Part shown: positions 17,303-25,238 of the stretch, one piece after another
Layout of the letters: every line of letters starts with the position of its first letter
Position numbering within the stretch: the first letter of the stretch is position 1
From: Muribaculaceae bacterium
GTDB lineage: Bacteria > Bacteroidota > Bacteroidia > Bacteroidales > Muribaculaceae
Direction: 5' to 3'
Assembly: GCA_022509065.1 (NCBI GenBank)
Contig: JAFLTY010000014.1
Span: forward strand, 1 to 54,209
DNA: 54,209 nt
Translations under genes and position numbers: made by a program
The notes under the pieces: generated by a model
What the model was told of the DNA's origin: nothing
Seen by the model: the letters and a program-made list of their open reading frames with translations, nothing else
Databases searched by the model: none

Positions 17303-18307
17303 ATGGCCGGTAGGATTTCGGACAAAATAGACGCCACAATAAAATACCTGTCGGGGAACACTTTTCGCCGACAGGCCGGTGTTTTCTTGATATTTATCTT
17401 CATATCAGCGGTGCTATGGGTAGTGACATCGCTCAACGAGGAAGTTCAACGGCACGTTGACTGTAAAGTCAACATTACACATGTGCCCGATTCGGTAACA
17501 TTCATCAAGATGCCTCCGGTTCAGGTCGAAGCGCGGGTACGCGGTCGAGGCACTCACATGTTGCGTAGTCTTTTTGGATCACAACCGGTTGTCAACATAG
17601 ACTTTGATAAATTCGGGCGTGACGACCGGCTCGTCGTAACTTCGCGCGACCTCGTCCAGTTGGTTCAGAGTACAATAGGAGACGAACGACTTATCCAGAA
17701 TCTCACACCTGACTCTATCGTTCTGCCATACACTACTCTTCCTCCGGTAAGAGTGCCTGTAAAGATTGATGTTACGGCGACTACACGACCCAATGTTTGT
17801 CTTTATGGCCACATTAAAGCTAACATCGATTCGGTGAATGTTTATTCAACAGGAAACCTTGCCGCTCGGGTCACGAGTATAAGCACTTCAAACCTGCATC
17901 TCGAAAACATAGGAGAAACCACCGTTGTGCCAGTAAAACTAATCGTACCGCGAGGTTGTAGAGTCATCCCTGACACAGTGAGAGTAACTATAAACGTCGA
18001 ACCGGTAGTCACAGTCACGCGACCTATGACGGTAACGCCGGTCAACGTTCCCCATGGTATGAAAGTGCTCTTGTCACCCGACAAGGTGAATGTGTCTTTC
18101 CGGATGCCACGCAGTCAACGTGACAAACTGCCCGAGGTGGATGTCATTGCCGATTTCGAATCTTTTAATCCCGACTCAAACCAAGATAAAGTGGCCGTCA
18201 GCACTGCTGTATGGCTCCCTAACGTCTTTATCGAGACGGATAGCGTACATTTTTATCTTAACGACGATACGGATAAAGACAAAGTCACTCTACCTGACAA
18301 ACACTAA
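17303..18307 (+). CDS. YbbR-like domain protein (CdaR-like), membrane-anchored
   Basis: A 334-residue protein with one membrane helix near residues 26-43 (AGVFLIFIFISAVLWVV) and an extracytoplasmic part made of repeated beta domains of the YbbR type. In Firmicutes YbbR/CdaR regulates the c-di-AMP cyclase CdaA. In Bacteroidota the role is less clear, and no cyclase gene is adjacent here. Conserved phrases such as VDSVNVYSTGN and the repeated VTV/VPV strands support the family. It is followed by coaE after 3 bases, so the two are translationally close. Confidence 0.8.
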   Translation: MAGRISDKIDATIKYLSGNTFRRQAGVFLIFIFISAVLWVVTSLNEEVQRHVDCKVNITHVPDSVTFIKMPPVQVEARVRGRGTHMLRSLFGSQPVVNIDFDKFGRDDRLVVTSRDLVQLVQSTIGDERLIQNLTPDSIVLPYTTLPPVRVPVKIDVTATTRPNVCLYGHIKANIDSVNVYSTGNLAARVTSISTSNLHLENIGETTVVPVKLIVPRGCRVIPDTVRVTINVEPVVTVTRPMTVTPVNVPHGMKVLLSPDKVNVSFRMPRSQRDKLPEVDVIADFESFNPDSNQDKVAVSTAVWLPNVFIETDSVHFYLNDDTDKDKVTLPDKH

Positions 18308-18310
18308 CCG

Positions 18311-18889
18311 ATGACATCAAACTCCCGCACCTTGATATGTATTTCCGGTGGCATTGGTAGCGGCAAATCAGTGGTAGCCCGCATTGTGGCCTCGATGGGA
18401 TATGCTGTGTACGACACAGACTTACAGGCAAAGAGAATTATGGACGAGTCAGTGGAAATGCATCGTAAACTTTCCGAGTGTTTCGGCCATAATATCGTTC
18501 GTGATGGAAACATCGATCGTCGGGCTCTTGCCGATATAGTCTTTTCGGACGATGACAAATTGAAAAAACTCAATAGCATAGTGCATTCTGCAGTCATCGA
18601 GGACATAACTAAATGGCGAGAATCCTTGTCAGATGAGATAGCGTTCGTTGAAACAGCGATACTCTACCAAAGCGGACTAGACAGATTGGTCGATATCGTC
18701 TGGGAAGTGACTGCGCCGAGCGAAATACGAATAGAGAGAGTGATGAAAAGAAATTCGTGCTCACGTGCAGAGGTGGAGAGCCGCATCTCGGCACAACGTT
18801 CCGAAAACAAACACACGCACCCCAAAGTAGCCGTCATAGTCAACGACAATCTCTCCCCCTTACTTCCTCAAATCCTATCACTTCTATAG
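18311..18889 (+). CDS. coaE: Dephospho-CoA kinase
   Basis: The last enzyme of coenzyme A synthesis; it phosphorylates the 3'-OH of dephospho-CoA. It has 192 residues, the normal length. The P-loop is GGIGSGKS (13-20). It is followed by the YDTDLQAKRIMDE substrate-binding stretch, the IDRRALADIVF and LNSIVHS family motifs, and a LID region containing RVMKRNSCSRAEVESRI. It starts 3 bases after the YbbR gene and ends the nusB-yajC-ybbR-coaE run. Confidence 0.93.
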   Translation: MTSNSRTLICISGGIGSGKSVVARIVASMGYAVYDTDLQAKRIMDESVEMHRKLSECFGHNIVRDGNIDRRALADIVFSDDDKLKKLNSIVHSAVIEDITKWRESLSDEIAFVETAILYQSGLDRLVDIVWEVTAPSEIRIERVMKRNSCSRAEVESRISAQRSENKHTHPKVAVIVNDNLSPLLPQILSLL

Positions 18890-19182
18890 CATATCATCCG
18901 AAATTGTCCTTGAGTTGAAGGTTCTCAATTGGCAATATGCTCTACACTGCCGGGTGTTCTCATATGTCTAAAAACCGAACCTTGGTTCTCACTTTAGGTC
19001 TGTAACCACTCCCGACATGCAAATTCTTTGCCTCTTGTAACTAATATGAAATGGCGCTGACATGCGCCTAAACATACGCCTAATCATTATAGATAGTTCC
19101 CCTAAGTCAGAATTTGATGCTCCCCAATAAACAGGGACAGTCTAACAAGTTTTAGGCAGTCTATTTTTTTGGAAAAAAGTTC
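18890..19182. other. Non-coding stretch with a degenerate copy of the tRNA terminator arm
   Basis: No long frame is present; the longest start-to-stop reading seen is a 13-codon one near 18964. At 19140-19165 the sequence GTCTAACAA...GGCAGTC repeats, in diverged form and inverted, parts of the terminator hairpin at 19190-19225. It looks like decayed sequence rather than a functional element. Confidence 0.4.
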
Positions 19183-19225
19183 AAAAAATAGAGGCTGCCC
19201 AACTTTTTATTGTTAGACAGCCTCT
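19183..19225 (-). terminator. Rho-independent terminator of tRNA-Ser
   Basis: Read on the minus strand, AGAGGCTGTCTAAC pairs with GTTGGGCAGCCTCT through 14 base pairs, including two G-U pairs, around an AATAAAAA loop. ATTTTTT follows directly. It begins only 4 bases after the tRNA 3' end. Confidence 0.85.
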
Positions 19226-19228
19226 TTG

Positions 19229-19316
19229 CGGAGTGAGCGAGATTCGAACTCGCGAACCGCTTTTGACGGTTACACGCTTTCCAGGCGTGCCTCTTCAGCC
19301 ACTCGAGCATCACTCC
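19229..19316 (-). tRNA. tRNA-Ser (anticodon GGA)
   Basis: The minus strand folds into a class II tRNA of 88 nt. The acceptor arms are GGAGTGA and TCACTCC with discriminator G. The anticodon stem CACGC/GCGTG closes the loop CTGGAAA, giving anticodon GGA. There is a long variable arm, and the T arm GCGAGTTCGAATCTCGC has the invariant TTCGAAT. The CCA end is not encoded, as is common in this phylum. It reads UCC and UCU serine codons. Confidence 0.95.
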
Positions 19317-19332
19317 TTTGTGTTTTGTGTTG

Positions 19333-19364
19333 CAAAAGTAGTCATAATATCCGATATTTACAAA
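19333..19364 (-). promoter_or_regulatory. Promoter of tRNA-Ser
   Basis: On the minus strand TTTG (19361-19364), a 20-base gap and TACTTTTG (19333-19340) match the consensus. It ends 16 bases before the mature tRNA 5' end. Confidence 0.75.
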
Positions 19365-19595
19365 AGATTGTCAATATTTAATATAATGTTGTGTTGATTC
19401 CAAACAGATTTACAAACCGACTTATAAAAGAAGAATCAAATAATACCTTTATCAACACATCAATAGTATTGAAAAATACAATTGTAGTGGTTGCAAAATG
19501 AGGGTTTTATGGTTTCGCATCTATATGGCTATTCACAAAATTTCATTACAGCCTCAAATTTAGATGTTTTATTAAAAAGAAAGCAGGGTATAAAA
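19365..19595. other. AT-rich intergenic region without visible features
   Basis: This stretch lies between the tRNA-Ser promoter and the rubrerythrin terminator. I see no gene, hairpin or repeat in it that I can support. Confidence 0.4.
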
Positions 19596-19622
19596 AAAGA
19601 CGCACTGAAAAAATGCGTCTTT
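19596..19622 (-). terminator. Rho-independent terminator of rubrerythrin
   Basis: AAAGACGCA and TGCGTCTTT form a 9-base-pair stem. On the minus strand it is followed by a T-rich run. It lies 22 bases past the rubrerythrin stop. Confidence 0.8.
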
Positions 19623-19643
19623 CTATGGAAAAAGTTGCGGATA

Positions 19644-20186
19644 TTAATAGTTTTCGGGGCGTAGTTCGAAATACGCTTGGGGATGAGCGCAAACGGGGCA
19701 CACTTTGGGAGCGTTTGTGCCGATATGGATATGGCCACATTCACGGCACATCCACATGCGGTCGCCGTCACGCGAGAAAACAATACCGTCTTCGATGTTT
19801 TTCAGAAGGGTACGATAGCGTTCCATGTGTGTGCGTTCGATTTCGCCTACCATTTCGAATTTTTTAGCAATTACGTCAAAACCTTCTTCTTTGGCTATTT
19901 GAGCGAATTCGCGGTACATGTCTTCCCATTCGTATTCTTCACCGGCAGCTGCGTCTGTCAGGTTTTCGGGTGTAGCGGGAACATCACCGTTGTGGAGATA
20001 TTTAAACCAAATTTTAGCATGCTCGCGTTCGTTATGCGATGTTTCTTCAAAGATAGCGCCTATCTGTTCGTAACCGTCTTTCTTTGCTTTTTTTGCATAG
20101 AAGTGGTACTTTGTGGCAGCTTGACTTTCTCCTGCGAATGCTATTTTCAGACATTCTTCAGTTTTTGTTCCTTTTAGTTCTTTCAT
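19644..20186 (-). CDS. rbr: Rubrerythrin
   Basis: A cytoplasmic non-haem iron peroxidase that reduces hydrogen peroxide in anaerobes. It has 180 residues. The ferritin-like four-helix domain shows the diiron ligands FAGESQAA, EETSHNEREHA and, in the second half, EIERTHMERY. The C-terminal rubredoxin-like domain binds one iron through CREC and CPVC, 12 residues apart. The frame extends 24 codons upstream, but the start at 20184-20186 (MKELKGTKTEE) matches the family, and the promoter at 20256-20287 suits it. It is a single-gene unit with its own terminator. Confidence 0.95.
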   Translation of the reverse strand: MKELKGTKTEECLKIAFAGESQAATKYHFYAKKAKKDGYEQIGAIFEETSHNEREHAKIWFKYLHNGDVPATPENLTDAAAGEEYEWEDMYREFAQIAKEEGFDVIAKKFEMVGEIERTHMERYRTLLKNIEDGIVFSRDGDRMWMCRECGHIHIGTNAPKVCPVCAHPQAYFELRPENY

Positions 20187-20255
20187 AATCTTAGGGTAAG
20201 CTGAATGTATTGGGTTTGTGAAAAATTTGCGGTCACAACCTTTCGGTTCTGACCG

Positions 20256-20287
20256 CAAAGATAACCAAATTTTCAGCTAAAACCAAA
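20256..20287 (-). promoter_or_regulatory. Promoter of rubrerythrin
   Basis: On the minus strand TTTG (20284-20287), a 20-base gap and TATCTTTG (20256-20263) match the consensus. The -7 box overlaps the longer in-frame start near 20258, supporting the shorter start. Confidence 0.7.
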
Positions 20288-20329
20288 ACTTGGTTAGAGT
20301 ATCAATAAGTTAAAAATAGTTAACTCTAA

Positions 20330-22372
20330 TTAAAGTAAATCGACGGAGCGTTTGATGAACTGAGTTAGCTCGGCGCCTTTTAGCAAACCGTTGGCAAGAA
20401 GCGCTAAATCAACGAGTTGATTCACTATTGGCGTTTTTTTGCCGAACTGTTCCACGAGAGCATTCTGCTTTTCGCGGTTGTCTTTAATTGATTTTTCGAG
20501 ATCCTTGATTTGTTGAGTTTTTTCAGCATCTTCGTCTTTATTGTCTTTACGGAGTTCTTCGACCTTTTTGTTGTCATTATCGTTTGTTTCCATGAGAGGA
20601 AGAATCTGATCACTCAGATCATCATCGACTTCCTTCCGGAGGTTGACAATATGTTTATTGTCGGTATTTACAACAATGTTATATGAGTCGGGCAGTTCTC
20701 CATAGAAGGACATTCCGGGTTGCAACGCGGCCATTTCTTTCATTCGACGCATGTATTCATTTTGAGTCAGTATCACCGGCATTTCGTTCTGTCCCAACGC
20801 TTCGAAAGTTACAACGTAGTTGATGTCTTTAGTTTTTGGTGTGGCGTTAGTGAATAGGGTGGTCAGAACGTTTCGCTGGAGTTCGGAAATATCGCTGACT
20901 GGTTTGTCAGCTTTTTCTATGAGGTTGTCGGTGGTGTCACTGTCCACACGTACAAAACGGGTGTGTTCAAGTTTGCTTTCGAGGAAACCTACCATATGGC
21001 TGTCGAGCTGGCCGTCCATTAGCAATACATTATAACCGCGGTTGTTGGCCGACTGGATGTAACTGTATTGGTCGACAGGCGAAGTGGCATAAAGGTAAAT
21101 GATGTCTTTGTTTTTGTCTGTTTGATTTGCTTCAATGAGTTTGCGGTATTCCTCGAGAGTAAAATATTTGCCTTCGGTGTCTTTCAGGAGCATAAACTTC
21201 ATTGCGGCATCGGCGAATTTCTCGTCGGTAAGCATGCCGTACTCAATAAATATTTTTATGTCGTCCCATTTCTTTTCGAAATCAGCGCGTTCCTTCTTGA
21301 AAAGTTCTTCAAGACGCGAAGCGACCTTCTTTGTAATATAAGTGGAAATCTTTTTAACGGCAGTATCGCTCTGCAGATAGCTGCGCGATACATTAAGTGG
21401 AATGTCGGGAGAATCAATGACACCTTGTAGCAATGTCATAAATTCGGGCACAACCCCTTCAACCGAGTCGGTTACATACACTTGATTGCAGTACAACTGT
21501 ATGCGATCCTTACGTATATCAAGGTTGTTCTTTATTTTCGGGAAATAAAGAATACCGGTTAGAGTAAATGGGTAATCGACGTTCAGATGTATCCAGAACA
21601 GGGGTTCATCCTGACCTGGATAGAGTTCGCGATAGAACTTCATGTAGTCTTCGTCGGTAAGCTCGGCAGGTTTTTTTGTCCAACTTGGCTCGGTGGCGTT
21701 TATTACTTTGTCTTTGTCAGTGTCGACCATTTTGCCATCTTTCCATTCCTGTTCTTTGCCTGAAATTACCGGAACAGGCAAGAATCGACAATACTTCTTT
21801 AGCAACGTGTCAATGCGTGCCTGTTCAAGGAATTCTTTCTGATCCTTGTCGATATGCAGGATGATGTCGGTACCTCGAGAATCTTTTTTAGTTGGCTCCA
21901 TTGTATATTCGGGTGAACCGTCGCAACTCCATTTGACAGCTTCAGCACCTTCTTTATAGGACAACGAGATTATTTCAACCTTCTTTGCCACCATGAAAGC
22001 GGAATAGAAACCGAGACCGAAATGGCCAATTATAGCATTTGCGTTGTCTTTATATTTTGCCAGAAACTCTTCAGCCCCCGAAAAAGCGATTTGATTGATG
22101 TATTTTTCTATATCTTCGGCTGTCATACCTATGCCATGGTCAGAAACGGTTAGTGTTCCCGCTTTTTTATCAACGGTCACGCGTACATCCATTTGGCCAA
22201 GCTCGCCTTTGAAATCTCCGAACGAAGCGAGCGTTTTTAGTTTCTGTGTCGCGTCGATAGCATTGCTGACCAGTTCGCGAAGAAATATTTCGTTGTCGCT
22301 ATATAAAAACTTTTTGATGACGGGGAATATGTTGTCTGTAGTTACCCCTATCTGTCCTTTTTGTTTTGCCAT
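20330..22372 (-). CDS. htpG: Molecular chaperone HtpG (Hsp90)
   Basis: Bacterial Hsp90, an ATP-dependent dimeric chaperone of the cytoplasm. It has 680 residues. The N-terminal GHKL ATPase shows FLRELVSNAIDA, with the catalytic Glu and the N-box Asn, then VSDHGIGMT and GHFGLGFYSAFM. The middle domain has the catalytic-loop arginine region DIPLNVSRSYLQ. The C-terminal dimerisation domain ends near residue 680. A charged, Lys/Asp/Glu-rich stretch at about 600-650 is longer than in E. coli HtpG. It begins 9 bases after clpC, so the two form a stress operon. Confidence 0.96.
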   Translation of the reverse strand: MAKQKGQIGVTTDNIFPVIKKFLYSDNEIFLRELVSNAIDATQKLKTLASFGDFKGELGQMDVRVTVDKKAGTLTVSDHGIGMTAEDIEKYINQIAFSGAEEFLAKYKDNANAIIGHFGLGFYSAFMVAKKVEIISLSYKEGAEAVKWSCDGSPEYTMEPTKKDSRGTDIILHIDKDQKEFLEQARIDTLLKKYCRFLPVPVISGKEQEWKDGKMVDTDKDKVINATEPSWTKKPAELTDEDYMKFYRELYPGQDEPLFWIHLNVDYPFTLTGILYFPKIKNNLDIRKDRIQLYCNQVYVTDSVEGVVPEFMTLLQGVIDSPDIPLNVSRSYLQSDTAVKKISTYITKKVASRLEELFKKERADFEKKWDDIKIFIEYGMLTDEKFADAAMKFMLLKDTEGKYFTLEEYRKLIEANQTDKNKDIIYLYATSPVDQYSYIQSANNRGYNVLLMDGQLDSHMVGFLESKLEHTRFVRVDSDTTDNLIEKADKPVSDISELQRNVLTTLFTNATPKTKDINYVVTFEALGQNEMPVILTQNEYMRRMKEMAALQPGMSFYGELPDSYNIVVNTDNKHIVNLRKEVDDDLSDQILPLMETNDNDNKKVEELRKDNKDEDAEKTQQIKDLEKSIKDNREKQNALVEQFGKKTPIVNQLVDLALLANGLLKGAELTQFIKRSVDLL

Positions 22373-22381
22373 AGTAGTATG

Positions 22382-24964
22382 TTAGTTTATGTTATTGTTC
22401 TCTATTTGATTTTGTTTTTCTGCATCCTCGTTGTTTTGCGTCGATGACGAGGCGCGGCTTACTATTTTATCGGCCTCTTTGTCGTAATCGATTATTATTT
22501 CGCTTCCCGGTTCAACATTTGCACTGATTATTAGTTCGGCAAGCTCATCTTCGAGATATTTCTGGATAGCCCGCTTAAGGGGACGAGCGCCAAACTGGCT
22601 GTCATACCCTTTTTCAGCGACGAAGTTTTTAGCCTCATCAGAGAGTGTCAGTTTATAACCGAGACTTTCAACACGTTTGAAGAAACCGGACAGTTCAACA
22701 TCTATGATTTTGAAAATTGCTTCCTTATCGAGTGAGTCAAACATTATGATGTCGTCTATTCGATTCAGGAATTCAGGGGCAAAGGCTTTATTAAGAGCTT
22801 TGTGTAAAACACTTTGAGCCTTGTCGCGATCAATATCTCCGGCGTTCGAAGCGGTGGAGAAACCGACTCCTGTACCAAAGTCGCGTAACTGGCGCACCCC
22901 GATGTTCGAGGTCATTATAATGATGGTGTTCTTGAAGTCGATGCGACGACCGAGACTGTCCGTCAAACGGCCTTCGTCCATAACCTGTAGCAACAAGTTG
23001 AAGACGTCGGGATGTGCTTTTTCTATTTCGTCAAGCAGGACTATAGAGTAGGGGTGCCGGCGCACTTTTTCGGTAAGCTGGCCGCCTTCTTCATAGCCCA
23101 CATATCCCGGAGGAGCTCCGACAAGACGCGAAACGGTGAATTTTTCCATGTATTCACTCATGTCGATACGTATCAATGAATCTGTGCTATCAAAAAGATA
23201 TTCAGACAGTTTTTTAGCCAGATGAGTTTTACCAACACCAGTTGGACCGAGGAACATAAATGTTCCGATTGGCTTGTTTGGATCCTTAAGACCTATTCGG
23301 TTGCGTTGAATAGCTTTAACGACCTTTTCTACCGCTTTGTCCTGGCCTATGATCGTCCCTTTAAGGGCAGACCCCATTTCGAGAAGACGTTTCCCTTCGG
23401 CTTGGGCCACGCGCTGTACGGGAACTCCGGTCATCATAGCCACGACTTCAGCAACATTATCAGCATCGACAATTACGCGGTCTTCTTCAATGGTGCTTTC
23501 CCATTGCTTCTTTGCTTGGTCAAGTTCAATGGTAAGAGCTTGAGCACGGTCACGCCACATTGCTGCTTTTTCAAAATCTTGAGCACGAGCCGCATCAAGC
23601 TTTTTCGATGTGGCTTCTTCGATTTGTTTTTCAAGATCTTCAATATTTTCCGGAACAATTATGTTGGAGATATGGACGCGAGATCCGGCCTCATCCAAAG
23701 CATCTATAGCCTTGTCTGGAAAATTACGGTCGGTGACGTACCTGTCTGTGAGTTTGACACATGCCGAGAGGGCATCATCGGTATATGTAACGTTATGATG
23801 CGCCTCGTATTTATCCTTGGTATTATTAAGTATGACAAGGGTCTCTTCGGCAGTTGTGGGTTCGACCATGACTTTTTGAAAACGGCGTTCAAGAGCTCCG
23901 TCTTTCTCTATGTTCTTGCGGTACTCGTCCAATGTCGTAGCACCGATACATTGCAATTCACCTCTTGCGAGAGCCGGTTTGAGTAAGTTGGCAGCATCCA
24001 TGGCACCCTGAGGGTTGCCCGCTCCGACAATCGTATGAATTTCATCTATAAAAAGTATGATGTCGGGGTTCTTTGTCAACTCATTAAGTATGGTCTTTAT
24101 GCGTTCTTCAAACTCACCGCGATATTTCGTGCCGGCAATAAGAGAGGCTAAATCGAGCGAAACAACACGTTTGTTAAAGAGTACTCGCGGCACCTGACGT
24201 TTGACAATGCGTAATGCCAGCCCTTCAACAATGGCAGATTTGCCAACACCAGGTTCACCGATAAGAACGGGGTTGTTTTTCTTGCGACGGGAAAGAACCT
24301 GTGCAAGACGCTCTATCTCAACTTCGCGACCTACGACAGGATCAAGACGACCTTCGGAAGCCGCCTGTGTCATGTCGTGCGCGAACTTATCGAGCATAGG
24401 TGTGTCATTACCGCTATTCTTAGGGTTGGAGCGAGCATTTTGGCGACGTCCCGACGATGTATTCTTATTACTTTCCGGTGCTTCGTCAGTTTCTTCATCC
24501 GGTTCGGTTAATGTATTGGCTGGACGAGCCAAATCAATCATTCGTTGATATGTCACACCGTGTTCGCGGAGTGTATTAGCAGAAGGAGTGTTCTGTAAAT
24601 CGGCGGAACGTAAAAAGGCTAAGAGGATATGTTTAGAGCCGACTTCTCCGCTTTGTGAAAGCCGAGACTCAAGTATGCTCAATTTTATGAGGCGGTTAGT
24701 CAAAGGATCTACCTGCATCATACGGTTGTCATAGGCCTCTTCAGCAACGGGAGTGCCATATAAAGCATTATCTATCTGATAAAAAACTTCGTCTATTTCT
24801 TCGCTCGAAAGGACAGAACACAATAAATCGTATCCTGAATCACGCAGTTTATACATGGCCAGCAGTAAAAACTCTGGCTTAAGTACAAAACTGTAATGTT
24901 TACGAGCCAGAATAGCGCTTTCGTTTAACAGTGCGTTTATTTCTCTTGGTAATTCTTGTGACAT
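22382..24964 (-). CDS. clpC: ATP-dependent Clp protease ATP-binding subunit ClpC
   Basis: An Hsp100 unfoldase that feeds proteins to ClpP. It has 860 residues. The N-terminal double Clp-N repeat covers about 1-150, followed by a low-complexity linker rich in Glu, Asn and Ser (about 157-185). The first AAA+ domain has Walker A GEPGVGKS, the middle UVR-type coiled coil contains [14 protein letters not shown], and the second AAA+ domain has GPTGVGKT and [13 protein letters not shown]. The UVR segment and overall order favour ClpC over ClpA or ClpB. It is followed by htpG and divergent from gyrA. ClpP and McsB are not in the window. Confidence 0.93.
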   Translation of the reverse strand: MSQELPREINALLNESAILARKHYSFVLKPEFLLLAMYKLRDSGYDLLCSVLSSEEIDEVFYQIDNALYGTPVAEEAYDNRMMQVDPLTNRLIKLSILESRLSQSGEVGSKHILLAFLRSADLQNTPSANTLREHGVTYQRMIDLARPANTLTEPDEETDEAPESNKNTSSGRRQNARSNPKNSGNDTPMLDKFAHDMTQAASEGRLDPVVGREVEIERLAQVLSRRKKNNPVLIGEPGVGKSAIVEGLALRIVKRQVPRVLFNKRVVSLDLASLIAGTKYRGEFEERIKTILNELTKNPDIILFIDEIHTIVGAGNPQGAMDAANLLKPALARGELQCIGATTLDEYRKNIEKDGALERRFQKVMVEPTTAEETLVILNNTKDKYEAHHNVTYTDDALSACVKLTDRYVTDRNFPDKAIDALDEAGSRVHISNIIVPENIEDLEKQIEEATSKKLDAARAQDFEKAAMWRDRAQALTIELDQAKKQWESTIEEDRVIVDADNVAEVVAMMTGVPVQRVAQAEGKRLLEMGSALKGTIIGQDKAVEKVVKAIQRNRIGLKDPNKPIGTFMFLGPTGVGKTHLAKKLSEYLFDSTDSLIRIDMSEYMEKFTVSRLVGAPPGYVGYEEGGQLTEKVRRHPYSIVLLDEIEKAHPDVFNLLLQVMDEGRLTDSLGRRIDFKNTIIIMTSNIGVRQLRDFGTGVGFSTASNAGDIDRDKAQSVLHKALNKAFAPEFLNRIDDIIMFDSLDKEAIFKIIDVELSGFFKRVESLGYKLTLSDEAKNFVAEKGYDSQFGARPLKRAIQKYLEDELAELIISANVEPGSEIIIDYDKEADKIVSRASSSTQNNEDAEKQNQIENNNIN

Positions 24965-25121
24965 TCTATTATTGTACTAATTGGTTTCAGTGATTAAAAA
25001 CCCGGAACATATAGCCGGTTCGATTAAGTATTGCAACAATCGTGCCAAAATTCAGTTAACGGGGAAGTTCCTTTCATATATAACACATGAGACGCCTAAA
25101 AGTGTTTTAATCGGAAGCAGT

Positions 25122-25153
25122 CGCTGTGTTTTTCAAAAAAATTTGTATCTTTG
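25122..25153 (+). promoter_or_regulatory. Probable promoter of gyrA
   Basis: TATCTTTG at 25146-25153 is a good -7 box, 85 bases before gyrA. The -33 region has only TGTG/TTTT, so the match is partial. Below it, a GGAGCTGC / GGAAGGAGCTC stretch in the leader is unusually GC-rich. Confidence 0.5.
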
Positions 25154-25238
25154 CGAAACAAATCGGCGAAGGAGCTGCGGGAAGGAGCTCTTTTGCAATA
25201 ATTGTGAAATGTAATCATCTAATATACACTGTTTTTAT

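Noticed and set aside
18964-19005. 13-codon frame (MSKNRTLVLTLGL)
   Set aside because: Too short, without conserved context, promoter or family match.
19138-19225. Palindrome as an insertion-sequence end or MITE
   Set aside because: The right half is fully explained as the tRNA-Ser terminator on the minus strand. No target duplication or transposase is visible.
23222-23986. 254-codon forward frame inside clpC
   Set aside because: It is antisense to the clpC AAA+ region; the real protein has full Walker motifs on the other strand.
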